DNA of 64,000 bases from Neorhizobium alkalisoli (GCF_007829835.1 NZ_VIWP01000001.1:868001-932000); one strand, 5' to 3'. Counted from the first letter of the stretch, positions 26,503 through 35,250 are shown. Made by a program: numbers and translations. Notes: generated from the letters alone by a model not told the origin.

Positions 26503-27237
26503 TCAGAGCTCGTCTACCGTCCGCGGGAAGATCGACTGGAAACCTTCCGCATATTTGGCGGCGCGCCCGCCCGACTGACCGCCGGAATTGCGCTGAAAAT
26601 GGTTAGCACGGTTCTGCGCGACGCGTGTGTAGAACTCCCAGAGATGTTCCTGGCCTTCCATGCACTCGATCGCCGCGCGCTTTTTCTCCCAGACCGCGGT
26701 GATGTCCAAAAAGACGTCGGGCTTCCAGCCCATCTGCTCGGTCTGGTGCGGCTCGAAGAGATAGAGCTGCGGCGCGCCCAGCACCTTCTGCCCGGGATTA
26801 TGGCCCCAGGCCTGCGCGATCATGCGGGTTTCGAGTGCCACCTGCGTCGCATACATATGGTCGGTGTTATAAGGGTCGTATTGCGAATGGCTGAGCATGA
26901 AGGCCGGCTGGACATCCCTGATGACATCGACAAGCCGGTATTTGTCGTCATCGCTGAGCCGCAGCGGATAATCGCCAAGATCGAAACTGATCAGATCGTG
27001 GACGCCAAGCGCCTTGGCCGCCTTTTCCGCCTCGGTGCGGCGTGCAGCCTTGACCTTGTCGAGCGTCATGCCCGGCACCTTCCAGAGCTTTGCGGATTCA
27101 CCGCGCTCGCCGAAGGACAGGCAGACGACCGTGACGTCATAACCCTTTTCCGCATGCAGTGCGATCGCACCGCCGCACCGCCAGACAAAATCCGCAGCAT
27201 GGGCGCTGATCACAAGCGCCGTCTTCTTTTCCGACAT
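26503..27237 (-). CDS. PIG-L-family hydrolase, 4-oxalomesaconate hydratase-like (GalB type)
   Basis: Zinc-dependent LmbE/PIG-L protein of 244 residues, starting MSEKKTALVISAHAADFVWRCGG after GGAGA. The metal motif is SAHAADF rather than the common AHPDD, and later SQYDPYNTDH supplies another His/Asp. Pseudomonas GalB, the 4-oxalomesaconate (carboxy-hydroxymuconate) hydratase, belongs to this same family. The gene order with tautomerase and aldolase homologues makes the hydratase role more likely than deacetylation. It is the first gene of the leftward operon, divergent from livH. Confidence 0.83.
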   Translation of the reverse strand: MSEKKTALVISAHAADFVWRCGGAIALHAEKGYDVTVVCLSFGERGESAKLWKVPGMTLDKVKAARRTEAEKAAKALGVHDLISFDLGDYPLRLSDDDKYRLVDVIRDVQPAFMLSHSQYDPYNTDHMYATQVALETRMIAQAWGHNPGQKVLGAPQLYLFEPHQTEQMGWKPDVFLDITAVWEKKRAAIECMEGQEHLWEFYTRVAQNRANHFQRNSGGQSGGRAAKYAEGFQSIFPRTVDEL

Positions 27238-27283
27238 GATGGTCTCCTTCCTCGTGGGAGGGATTTCATGCGGCAAGGCATGG

Positions 27284-27308
27284 TTTGCCAATTCAGAAAT
27301 TCGGCAAA
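27284..27308. promoter_or_regulatory. Candidate operator TTTGCC...GGCAAA between divergent operons
   Basis: TTTGCC (27284-27289) and GGCAAA (27303-27308) are complementary and nearly continue inward (AATTC with GAAATT, one base bulged). It lies 47 bases upstream of the GalB-like start and faces the transporter promoter. Confidence 0.4.
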
Positions 27309-27318
27309 CTTGATAAGT

Positions 27319-27328
27319 TATAGCTATA
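27319..27328. promoter_or_regulatory. Candidate LysR box TATAGCTATA
   Basis: Perfect 10-bp palindrome, followed by a related CTATAGCTT at about 27352-27360. A pair of AT-rich boxes about three turns apart between divergent operons is a common LysR binding layout. The tandem-HTH LysR gene at the end of the transporter operon is the natural candidate. Confidence 0.35.
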
Positions 27329-27507
27329 GCGGCCGTTAGGCTTCTTACTTTCTATAGCTTTTTCTTATGCCTTTCCGATCATATTGAAATAGGCATTTCC
27401 TCACATTCCCTCCAGCTTTGAAGCTCGAACTGGGCCAGCCTCATGCTGTGCCCGCGGGAGAAAGTTCGGCACCGCGCCATTCAGCGCGGATGTCAGCGGG
27501 AGGAAGA

Positions 27508-28362
27508 ATGCTGACCCTTCTATTCGATGGGCTTGCCTATGGGATGCTGCTGTTCGTGCTGTCATGCGGACTGGCGGTAACCCTTGGCCTCATGAATTTC
27601 ATCAACCTTGCCCATGGCGCCTTTGCCATGGCGGGTGGTTACGTCACCGTGCTCATGACCAACCGCTGGGGCGTGCCTTTTCTCCTGACACTGCCGATCG
27701 CCTTCATGGTGACCGCAATAGCTGGCGGCCTGCTGGAAAAGGCCCTCTACTGCCGGCTTTATGACAAGACCCATCTCGATCAGGTCCTGTTCTCGATCGG
27801 GCTCGTCTTCATCGCTGTTGCCGGCGTCGATTATCTCATGGGATCGCAGCAGCAGATCCTCAACCTGCCGGACTTTTTGCGCGGACGCTTCACCGTCGGC
27901 GGCATCGGGATCGGTGTTTACCGAGCCTTCCTCGTCGTCGTCTGCGGCCTGCTTGCGATCGCCCTGCAGTTGATACTCGCCCATACCCGCTTCGGCAGCC
28001 GGCTGCGCGCATCCGTCGATGACCGGCGTGTCGCCCGCGGCGTCGGCATCCGGGTCAATGTCATCTTCGCCGTGACCTTTGCGATCGGCTCCGGGCTTGC
28101 GGGACTGGGCGGTGCACTCGGTGCCGAGATCCTTGGTCTCGATCCGACATTCCCGCTCAAATTCATGGTCTATTTCCTGATCGTCGTTTCGGTCGGCGGA
28201 ACATCGAGCATGACCGGCCCGCTGGTTGCCTCCATCCTGCTCGGTGTCGCCGATGTGCTCGGCAAATATTACGTCCCCTCACTCGGCGGCTTCATCATCT
28301 ACATCGTCCTCGTCGCGGTGCTTGTCCTTCGCCCGCACGGGCTCTTTTCGAGGGCAGCATGA
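27508..28362 (+). CDS. livH: Branched-chain amino acid-type ABC permease LivH
   Basis: Inner-membrane permease of 284 residues, ATG after GGGAGGA. The LivH signature GLMNFINLAHGAFAMAGGYV is near residues 27-46, and GADVLGKYYVPSLGG-like C-terminal sequence follows. It forms a heterodimeric channel with LivM. The genomic link to an aromatic ring-cleavage operon suggests that this HAAT-family importer carries an aromatic acid rather than an amino acid, as several such systems do. Confidence 0.9.
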   Translation: MLTLLFDGLAYGMLLFVLSCGLAVTLGLMNFINLAHGAFAMAGGYVTVLMTNRWGVPFLLTLPIAFMVTAIAGGLLEKALYCRLYDKTHLDQVLFSIGLVFIAVAGVDYLMGSQQQILNLPDFLRGRFTVGGIGIGVYRAFLVVVCGLLAIALQLILAHTRFGSRLRASVDDRRVARGVGIRVNVIFAVTFAIGSGLAGLGGALGAEILGLDPTFPLKFMVYFLIVVSVGGTSSMTGPLVASILLGVADVLGKYYVPSLGGFIIYIVLVAVLVLRPHGLFSRAA

Positions 28363-29420
28363 TGAGTGTGCGCGAGAAAAGACAGAGCGCCACCGCCGAG
28401 GCCGTTCGCAGCGTGATGAAACGCCATGGCCGCTGGTCGCGTCTGGAAATCGGCTTCTGGCTGATCGCCGTCGCCGCCTGGTTCCTGCTGCCCGGTGAAC
28501 ATCTGATCCTCACCGAGATCGTCATCTTCGCCATCCTGGCACTGTCGATTGATCTCGTGCTTGGTTATGCCGGCATCGTCACGCTTGGCCAGGCCGCCAT
28601 GTACGGCGTCGGCGCCTATGCGAGTGGGCTGCTTTCCATCCACGTGACCGGCGAGCCACTCACCGGCCTTCTGGTTGCGGCACTGGCCGGCGCGCTCATC
28701 GCGTTCCCGACGAGCTTTCTGCTCCTGCGCGGCGCGGATCTGACCCGGCTAATGGTGACGCTCGGTGTTGCCGCCGTCCTGCACGAAATCGCAAATCAGG
28801 CGAGCTGGCTGACCGGCGGCGCCGATGGCCTGCAGGGGATTGCGATCGATCCGCTGTTCGGCACATTCGAATTCGATATCTACGGCCATACCGGCTATGC
28901 CTACAGCCTTGTTGTTCTCTTCATCCTGCTTCTGCTTGCCCGCTTCGTCACCGCTTCGCCCTTTGGTTATTCGCTGAAGGCGATCCGCGACAATCCGCTC
29001 CGGGCCTCTGCCGTCGGCATTCCGGTCAAGGCGCGGCTGGTGGCGGTCTATACCCTCTCGGGCGCTTATGCCGGAATTGCGGGCGCGCTCTTTACCCAGA
29101 CGCAGCAGTTCATTTCGCTGGATGTTCTGTCCTTTCAGAAATCCGCAGACGGGCTGATGGTGCTGGTCATCGGTGGCACCGGTTATCTCTATGGCGGCCT
29201 CGTCGGCGCTCTCGCCTACGAACTGATCCAGGACGCGCTTTCGTCGGTAACACCGCAATACTGGCAGTTCTGGCTCGGCGCCCTGCTGATCGCCTTCGTC
29301 ATCACCGGCCGAGACCGGCCAAGGCAGCTCATCAATTCCATCTCCGCACGTATCTCCCGTCCACGGCAGCCCGGACGCCTGGATGCGGTGACGGTCGCCG
29401 ACAAGGGCAAACCGACATGA
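28359..29420 (+). CDS. livM: Branched-chain amino acid-type ABC permease LivM
   Basis: Inner-membrane permease of 353 residues, overlapping livH by ATGA. The hydrophilic N-terminal 25 residues precede about nine membrane segments. The family motif GYAGIVTLGQAAMYGVGAYASG occurs near 68-90, and SAVGIPVKARLVAVYTLSGAYAGIAGAL near 225-250. It is the partner of LivH. The C-terminal tail after the last membrane segment is basic (RPRQLINSISARISRPRQ). Confidence 0.9.
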   Translation: MMSVREKRQSATAEAVRSVMKRHGRWSRLEIGFWLIAVAAWFLLPGEHLILTEIVIFAILALSIDLVLGYAGIVTLGQAAMYGVGAYASGLLSIHVTGEPLTGLLVAALAGALIAFPTSFLLLRGADLTRLMVTLGVAAVLHEIANQASWLTGGADGLQGIAIDPLFGTFEFDIYGHTGYAYSLVVLFILLLLARFVTASPFGYSLKAIRDNPLRASAVGIPVKARLVAVYTLSGAYAGIAGALFTQTQQFISLDVLSFQKSADGLMVLVIGGTGYLYGGLVGALAYELIQDALSSVTPQYWQFWLGALLIAFVITGRDRPRQLINSISARISRPRQPGRLDAVTVADKGKPT

Positions 29421-30172
29421 CCGCCGTCACACTCGAAACCCGCAACCTGACCAAGACTTTCGGAGCGCTGATGGCGACGACCGATGTCAGTTTCCGCCTC
29501 GAAAAAGGTGCGCGCCACGCCCTGATCGGACCGAACGGCGCCGGCAAGACGACATTCATCAATCTGCTGACCGGCGTGCTCAAGCCTTCGGACGGCAGCG
29601 TGATGCTCGAGGGCAAGGATATCACCGCGCTCCGGCGGGAAGGCCGCGTCCAGCGCGGGCTGGTCCGGACCTTCCAGATCAACCAGCTGTTTGCCGGCCT
29701 CAACGTCGTCGAAAGCCTGGCACTCGTCATCAACGAACGCGAGGGCCAGGGCTGGCGCTGGCTGAAACCCGCCTTCGATGCTCCCGGCATCGATGACGAG
29801 ATCGCCGGCCTGCTTTCGGATTTCGGCCTGGACAGTGTCTTCGATCAGCCGTGTTCCGCCCTCCCCTATGGAAAACAGCGGCTGCTGGAGATCGCGCTTG
29901 CAGTCGCCTGCAGGCCGAAAGTCCTGCTGCTCGACGAGCCGGCGGCAGGCGTGCCGGAAGCCGACCGCAAGGAAGTCATGAGCCGGCTTGCGGCCTTGCC
30001 GGCCGATGTCTCCATCCTGCTGATCGAGCACGACATGGATCTCGTCTTCAATTTCGCAAACCGCATCTCGGTTCTCGTCGCCGGTGCGCTTTTCGCCGAG
30101 GGCTCGGTCGAGGAGATCTCGAAAGACCAGCGCGTGAAACAGGTCTATCTCGGAGGAGCTGCGCATGCCTGA
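29417..30172 (+). CDS. livG: ABC transporter ATP-binding protein LivG
   Basis: ATPase of 251 residues, overlapping livM by ATGA. Walker A is GPNGAGKTTFIN near 36-47. The LivG-type FQINQLFAGLNVVESLAL follows, then Walker B VLLLDEPAAGVPEADR. The signature is unusual, ALPYGKQRLLEIALAVA, with Tyr-Gly-Lys in place of Ser-Gly-Gly as often seen in LivG. ITD-like H-loop sequence LLIEHDMDLVF follows. It works with LivF. Confidence 0.9.
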   Translation: MTAVTLETRNLTKTFGALMATTDVSFRLEKGARHALIGPNGAGKTTFINLLTGVLKPSDGSVMLEGKDITALRREGRVQRGLVRTFQINQLFAGLNVVESLALVINEREGQGWRWLKPAFDAPGIDDEIAGLLSDFGLDSVFDQPCSALPYGKQRLLEIALAVACRPKVLLLDEPAAGVPEADRKEVMSRLAALPADVSILLIEHDMDLVFNFANRISVLVAGALFAEGSVEEISKDQRVKQVYLGGAAHA

Positions 30173-30872
30173 TCTCCTGAAGATAGACGCGCTATCGGCC
30201 GGTTATGGCAAGGCAACCGTGCTGCATGCCGTCAGCATGGCGATCGAACCCGGTCAGGCGGTGGCGCTGCTCGGACGCAACGGCGTCGGCAAGACCACCC
30301 TGCTCAACACACTGATTGGTCTCACCCGCCACCACGGCGGCACGATCGACCTCGACGGCGCGGATCTGACGAGGATGGCGCCGGAACGTCGTGTCGAGGC
30401 TGGTATCGGCTGGGTGCCGCAGGAGCGTGGCATCTTTCGCTCGCTCACGGTCGAGGAAAACATCACCGCAGTCGCCCGTCCGGGCAAATGGACGCTGGCG
30501 GCCATGTACCAGCTGTTTCCGCGGCTGCAGGAAAGGCGCGGCAATTTCGGCAACCAGCTTTCGGGCGGCGAGCAGCAGATGTTGTCGATCGCCCGCGCCC
30601 TCGTGCTCAACCCGAAGATCCTGCTGCTCGACGAACCGACCGAAGGGTTGGCACCGATCATCGTCGAGGAACTGCTGGCCGCGATCCGCAGGATCGTCCG
30701 CGACGAGGGTATGAGCGCGATCATCGTCGAACAGCATGCCCAGCAGATCCTGGCGATCACCGACCAGGCGATCATCCTTGATCGGGGCGCCATCGCCTAT
30801 TCCGGCCAAAGCCAGGCCCTCGCGGAAGATCGGCAAACGCTGTCGCGCTTCCTGGGTGTGGGTGCGAGTTAG
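30165..30872 (+). CDS. livF: ABC transporter ATP-binding protein LivF
   Basis: ATPase of 235 residues overlapping the end of livG by eight bases. Walker A is GRNGVGKTTLLNTL, the LivF segment is GIGWVPQERGIFRSLTVEENI, signature LSGGEQQMLSIARAL and Walker B ILLLDEPTEGLAP. All motifs are intact. It pairs with LivG to energise LivHM. Confidence 0.92.
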   Translation: MPDLLKIDALSAGYGKATVLHAVSMAIEPGQAVALLGRNGVGKTTLLNTLIGLTRHHGGTIDLDGADLTRMAPERRVEAGIGWVPQERGIFRSLTVEENITAVARPGKWTLAAMYQLFPRLQERRGNFGNQLSGGEQQMLSIARALVLNPKILLLDEPTEGLAPIIVEELLAAIRRIVRDEGMSAIIVEQHAQQILAITDQAIILDRGAIAYSGQSQALAEDRQTLSRFLGVGAS

Positions 30873-30923
30873 CCCGGTTCTTCAACAGAATGCGCATCAA
30901 CAAAAATGGAGGAGGAGAGAACA

Positions 30924-32096
30924 ATGCGAATGAAATCGGTTCTGACAGGTGCGATCACCGCACTTTCATTGATGACAGCGGCAGTCCCTGCCGCCCGTGC
31001 CGAGGATCCCGTCAAGGTCGGCGTGGTCATTCCGCTGACCGGCGGTTTCCAGTCCAACGGCCGGCAGATCAATGCCGCGCTGAAGGCCTTTGTCGCCACC
31101 CATGGAGAAAAGGCGGGCGGCAAGCAGGTACAGTTTCTGGTCAAGGACGATGGCAGCGTGCCGGACAATGCGCTGCGCATCTCACAGGAACTGGTGACCA
31201 ATGACAAGGTCTCCATCCTGACCGGCTTCGGCAATACGCCGACCGCACTTTCGGTGGCGCAACTTTCCAAGCGGGCCAAGATCCCGCAGGTCATCATGGT
31301 CGCGGCCACATCCTCGATCATGAAGGCCTCGCCCTACATGCTGCGCACCTCATGGACCATTCCGCAGGTCGCCAGCGCCATCGGCAAATGGGCGCCGGAA
31401 AACGGGGCGAAGAAGTTTGTCAGCGTCGTTTCCGACTACGGACCGGGCAAGGATGCCGAGGAATGGTTTGCCAAGACGATCGAGGCGAATGGCGGCACGG
31501 TGATCTCCAAGCTCAAGGTTCCGCTCGCCAACCCGGATTTCGCGCCCTTCCTGCAGCGCGCCGCCGATGAAAAGCCGGAGGCACTGTTCGTCTTCGTGCC
31601 GACCGGCGCCGGCGCGGCCTTCATGAAACAGTTCGTCGAACGCGGCCTCGACAAGTCGGGCATCAAGGTCATCGCCATGGCCGATGTGACCGATGACGAT
31701 CTGCTGAACAGCATGGGCGACCCGGCAATCGGCGTCATCACCGGCGGCCCCTATTCCACCAACCACGACTCGCCGGAAAACAAGGCTTTCGTCGAAGCCT
31801 TCAAGAAGAACAATGACGGCATGCGCCCCAATATGGTGGCAGCCGCAGCCTGGGACGCACTCGACCTGATCTACAAGACGCTCGACAAGACCAAGGGCGA
31901 AGCGGATGGCGACACGTTCGTCGAAGCTGCCAAGGGCATGCAGATCGCCAGTCCGCGCGGCCCGATCTCGATAGATCCCGACACCCGCGACATTGTGCAG
32001 GACATCTACATGCGCAAGGTGGAACGGGTTGGTGGCGAACTCTACAATACCGAGTTCAAGACCTATACGGCGGTGAAGGATCCGGCCGCACAATAA
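30924..32096 (+). CDS. ABC transporter substrate-binding protein, LivK/HAAT type
   Basis: Periplasmic binding protein of 390 residues; ATG at 30924 directly follows GGAGGAGAG. The signal peptide is MRMKSVLTGAITALSLMTAA with cleavage near ARA-ED. The type I fold is seen in KVGVVIPLTGGFQSNGRQI and in MVAAATSSIMKASPYMLRTSWT. Homologues near ring-cleavage genes bind aromatic acids such as benzoate derivatives, and the context supports that. It differs from canonical operons in lying after livF. A hairpin follows the stop. Confidence 0.9.
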   Translation: MRMKSVLTGAITALSLMTAAVPAARAEDPVKVGVVIPLTGGFQSNGRQINAALKAFVATHGEKAGGKQVQFLVKDDGSVPDNALRISQELVTNDKVSILTGFGNTPTALSVAQLSKRAKIPQVIMVAATSSIMKASPYMLRTSWTIPQVASAIGKWAPENGAKKFVSVVSDYGPGKDAEEWFAKTIEANGGTVISKLKVPLANPDFAPFLQRAADEKPEALFVFVPTGAGAAFMKQFVERGLDKSGIKVIAMADVTDDDLLNSMGDPAIGVITGGPYSTNHDSPENKAFVEAFKKNNDGMRPNMVAAAAWDALDLIYKTLDKTKGEADGDTFVEAAKGMQIASPRGPISIDPDTRDIVQDIYMRKVERVGGELYNTEFKTYTAVKDPAAQ

Positions 32097-32120
32097 AACT
32101 CGGCACGAGGAAACGCCGAT

Positions 32121-32148
32121 GGACAGTGCGGCGATCGCTGCGCTGTCC
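32121..32148 (+). repeat. Hairpin after the LivK-type gene
   Basis: GGACAGTGC (32121-32129) pairs with GCGCTGTCC (32140-32148), 9 bp with one G-U pair. The loop contains GCGATCGC. No U-tract follows; it probably protects the binding-protein mRNA end or reduces read-through to the dehydrogenase gene. Confidence 0.6.
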
Positions 32149-32188
32149 TCATCCACACGTGTGACTATTATCGGCAATGGAGACATGC

Positions 32189-33073
32189 ATGCTCGATATC
32201 GCGACTTTGGGTTTTGGCGAGGCGGCGCAGGCCTTCATATCGGGCTGGCAGAGCGAACCCGATGCCAAGCAATACCAGCCGATCTCGACCTTCGACATCA
32301 AGATCGAAGATACATCCCAGCACAATCTCCTCATCGACACCTGCGCCGGTCTGGATGTGACCTGCGCCTATACCCGTGCCGAGGCTTTTAGGCGAAAATC
32401 CGTGATATTCAGCCTTGTGACTGCCGACCGTGCCTTTCAGGCGGCAGAGGCTGCTTTGCCCTTCATCGAAAAGGGCGCGCTTTATCTCGACTGCAATTCC
32501 TGCTCGCCGGCGACAAAGGCAAGGGCGGCGGCCATGGTCGATGCCGGCGGAGGGCAATATGTCGATGTTGCGGTCATGTCGCCGGTCCATCCCGCAAAGC
32601 ACCGGACACCATTGCTCCTTTCCGGCCCCTTTGCCGCGCAGGCACTGGGCGTCCTGACGGATCTCGGCATGAATGCCCAGGTGGCCGGCGACCATGTCGG
32701 CGAAGCCTCGTCGATCAAGATGCTGCGTTCGGTGATGATCAAGGGACTGGAGGCGCTGACCGCCGAATGTGTTCTCGCTGCCCGCCGGGCCGGTGTCGAA
32801 AAACAGGTGCTTGCCTCGCTACAGGCTTCCGATCCCGGCATAGACTGGACCGCGCGATCATCCTACAATCTTGAGCGCATGCTGGTTCACGGCAAGCGGA
32901 GGGCAGCCGAAATGCGCGAGGTCGCAGCCACATTGCATGAACTCAACCTGCCGAACCGGATGGCGCTCGCCGCTGTCGACTGGCAGCAGGATCTCGGCAA
33001 TCTCGGCATCGACCCCGGCGACAAAAGGCTCGATAGCCGCACCGACGCCATCTTAAAGCATCTTGGCCCGTGA
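32189..33073 (+). CDS. NAD(P)-dependent oxidoreductase, 6-phosphogluconate-dehydrogenase-like with DUF1932-type C-terminus
   Basis: Beta-hydroxyacid-dehydrogenase-like protein of 294 residues. The N-terminal Rossmann motif is IATLGFGEAAQAFISGW, in which the usual GxGxxG is GFGEAA, as in this subgroup. LYLDCNSCSPATKARAA corresponds to the substrate-binding DxxTxxP block, and GEASSIKMLRSVMIKGLEAL contains the likely catalytic Lys. The ATG at 32189 has GGAGA five bases upstream; an ATG four codons earlier is less well placed. It follows the transporter genes and may oxidise or reduce a pathway intermediate, in the place of LigC-type enzymes. That is inference. Confidence 0.83.
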   Translation: MLDIATLGFGEAAQAFISGWQSEPDAKQYQPISTFDIKIEDTSQHNLLIDTCAGLDVTCAYTRAEAFRRKSVIFSLVTADRAFQAAEAALPFIEKGALYLDCNSCSPATKARAAAMVDAGGGQYVDVAVMSPVHPAKHRTPLLLSGPFAAQALGVLTDLGMNAQVAGDHVGEASSIKMLRSVMIKGLEALTAECVLAARRAGVEKQVLASLQASDPGIDWTARSSYNLERMLVHGKRRAAEMREVAATLHELNLPNRMALAAVDWQQDLGNLGIDPGDKRLDSRTDAILKHLGP

Positions 33074-34278
33074 CGCTGATCCAGACCGCATCAAATGTTC
33101 AGCATAATCTGCGTCACCTGCGGCTTTTCCTTGCCGTCGTCGATACGAATTCCGTTACCCAGGCCTCGGCCCTGTCGCATCTGTCCCAGCCGGCAGTCAC
33201 CCAGGCGCTTGCCAAGATCGAGCGCAGCCTCAGGACAACGGTTTTCACCCGCACGCCGCGGGGGCTGTTTGCCAATGCCGAGGGTAAAGCGCTTGCAAGG
33301 CGGGTCAGGCGCGCCTTCGATTTTCTGGACCCGGCGCTCGCGGAGCTTAGCCCGCGGCTAAAGATGGTGGCGACGACCTCGCAGCTCGAGGCACTGGTTG
33401 CCGTCAGCGAAGCCGGCAATTTCACGCTGGCCGCGCGCCAGCTCGGCCTTGCGCAGCCGACCGTACACCGCGCCATCACCCAGCTGGAGGACGAGGCGGG
33501 AAAACCTCTCTTCGAACGGACGTCCTACGGTATTATCGCCTCCCGCGCCGCCCTGGCTCTGGCGCAGGCGGCACGGCTTGCCTTTACCGAGCTGGTCCAG
33601 GCCGAAACCGATCTTGCAGAGGCGAGATCCGAGGAAAAGGGCAGGATCGTGATCGGCGCCATGCCGCTTGCCCGATCTTTTCTGCTGCCGCGGGCAATCG
33701 CGGAATTCCGCAAGACCCGGCCGAAAATCGCGATCCGTATCGTTGAAGGCCCTTATTCGGACCTGCTCTCCGGCCTCAGACGCGGCGAGATCGATTTCCT
33801 GATCGGCGCCCTGCGCGAGCCGGCACCGATCGGCGATGTCGAACAACGCTTTCTGTTCAACGACACACTTGTCGTCGTTTCGGGCAGCGGGCATCCGCTC
33901 GCGCAGCGGCAAAGTGTGACGATCAACGAGCTCGCGGCCTATCCCTGGGTCGTCGCCCAGCACGGAACGCCGATCAGGCAGCATTTCGACGCCCTGTTCG
34001 ACGACCGACCCCACCAGCCGGCGAGCATCGTGGAATCGAGCTCGCTCATCCTCATGCGCGAACTGCTGAGCTGCACCGATCATCTCGGCTGCATTTCCGT
34101 CCGTCAGGCGCAGGCCGAAATCGCACGCGGATTGCTCAAGGCCCTGCCGCTGGACCTGTGCCACACCGCCCGGCCGATCGGTCTTACCCTCCGGGTAAAC
34201 TGGGCGCCAACCTCGGCGCAGGAACACTTCATCTCGCTGCTGGACGATCGCTCTCTTCCGGAAGAGAGCGATCATTGA
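33070..34278 (+). CDS. LysR-type regulator with two N-terminal HTH domains
   Basis: Regulator of 402 residues, about 100 longer than normal LysR proteins. Residues 13-72 form one LysR helix-turn-helix (LRLFLAVVDTNSVTQASALS, SQPAVTQALAKIERSL). Residues 104-160 form a second complete one (LEALVAVSEAGNFTLAARQL, AQPTVHRAITQLEDEAG, LFERTSYGI). The effector domain starts near 190 (GRIVIGAMPLARSFLLPRAI). The GTG start overlaps the dehydrogenase stop (GTGA). It most likely controls the aromatic operon and transporter. The tandem domains may let one subunit touch two operator halves. A 28-base palindrome forms the end of the gene. Confidence 0.88.
   Translation: MTLIQTASNVQHNLRHLRLFLAVVDTNSVTQASALSHLSQPAVTQALAKIERSLRTTVFTRTPRGLFANAEGKALARRVRRAFDFLDPALAELSPRLKMVATTSQLEALVAVSEAGNFTLAARQLGLAQPTVHRAITQLEDEAGKPLFERTSYGIIASRAALALAQAARLAFTELVQAETDLAEARSEEKGRIVIGAMPLARSFLLPRAIAEFRKTRPKIAIRIVEGPYSDLLSGLRRGEIDFLIGALREPAPIGDVEQRFLFNDTLVVVSGSGHPLAQRQSVTINELAAYPWVVAQHGTPIRQHFDALFDDRPHQPASIVESSSLILMRELLSCTDHLGCISVRQAQAEIARGLLKALPLDLCHTARPIGLTLRVNWAPTSAQEHFISLLDDRSLPEESDH
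34246..34273. terminator. 28-base perfect palindrome at the convergent gene ends
   Basis: GATCGCTCTCTTCC is followed directly by its exact complement, so a 14-bp arm pair with no spacer lies inside the last codons of the LysR gene (encoding DDRSLPEESD). The stop follows at once, and the RpiR gene converges 20 bases later. It could serve as a bidirectional terminator, though no U-tract is present. Confidence 0.6.
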
Positions 34279-34297
34279 TCCGACGAAGCCGACGAAC

Positions 34298-35176
34298 TTA
34301 GATCGGTTGCATCTTGCGCATGTCGCTCAGCTGCCGCTTCATCTGGTGTATCCGTGCCTGATCTTCCGGCGGACGACGCAGGGCGACGCTGGTGGAGAGG
34401 ATATCGATCACGACCAGTGCTGCGATGCGCGAAATCGTCGGCGTGTACATATTGGTGTTTTCGAGCGTCTCGACGATCAGCGAAACGTCGCAATAATGGG
34501 TCAGCGGCGAATCCGAGCCGGTCAGACAGATCACGGTCGCACCGTTTTCGTGGGCGATCCGGGCGATTTCAATGATCGAACGGGTCGTGCCCGTATTGGA
34601 GATGACGAAGGCGACATCGCCCGGCTTCATCATCGAGGCGACCATCAGCTGCTGGTGGGAATCGAGTTCCGCCACGCAAGGGACGCCGAAGAGCGGGAAT
34701 TTCTGCTGCGCATCGCGCGCGACGATGCCGGAGGCGCCAAAACCGAAAAAGACGATCGTCCTTGCCGCCGCAAGAATATCGATCGCCTTGTGCAGCGCCT
34801 CCTTGTTCAGCCGCGAACGTGCCCAGTCGAGGCTGGTCATCGTGTAGTCGAAGATCTTTTCAGCGACGATCTCGGGCTCGTCCGTATCGAGCAGCACCGA
34901 ATGCGTCGCGGGCGTGCCGAAGGCAAGGCTCTGGGCCAGCTTGATCTTGAAATCCTGAAAACCGCTGCAGCCGATCGCGGTGGTGAAGCGCAGCACGGTC
35001 GGCTGGCTGACATCCGCCAACTGCGCGGTCTCGCCCACCGTCGCGTTCATGATGCGGCGCGGATCGTCGAGCACGATGTCGGCGACCTTGCGGTCGGACT
35101 TGCGAAGCTCCGGGCGCATCGTCCTGATGATCTCGATGATATTGCGGCCGCTATTGCGTATGACTTCGGTATCCAT
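34298..35176 (-). CDS. RpiR-family transcriptional regulator (HexR-like)
   Basis: Regulator of 292 residues with an N-terminal RpiR helix-turn-helix (LRKSDRKVADIVLDDP, NATVGETAQLADVSQPTVLRFTTAIGCSGFQDFKIKLAQ) and a C-terminal SIS phosphosugar-binding domain (TIVFFGFGASGIVARDAQQKF, VAFVISNTGTTRSIIEIARIA). It is the last gene of the leftward operon. HexR-type operators (TGTA..TACA) overlap both divergent promoters at 39320-39448, so it probably represses both operons and responds to a sugar phosphate such as KDPG. That ligand is suggested by the KDPG-type aldolase in the same operon. Confidence 0.92.
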   Translation of the reverse strand: MDTEVIRNSGRNIIEIIRTMRPELRKSDRKVADIVLDDPRRIMNATVGETAQLADVSQPTVLRFTTAIGCSGFQDFKIKLAQSLAFGTPATHSVLLDTDEPEIVAEKIFDYTMTSLDWARSRLNKEALHKAIDILAAARTIVFFGFGASGIVARDAQQKFPLFGVPCVAELDSHQQLMVASMMKPGDVAFVISNTGTTRSIIEIARIAHENGATVICLTGSDSPLTHYCDVSLIVETLENTNMYTPTISRIAALVVIDILSTSVALRRPPEDQARIHQMKRQLSDMRKMQPI

Positions 35177-35250
35177 CGGGTTCGCCCTTCTGTGCCGGCC
35201 CGCTCATAAGCTAAATCCGGTGTCATGAAAATGGAACCGGCCGCCTGGCA

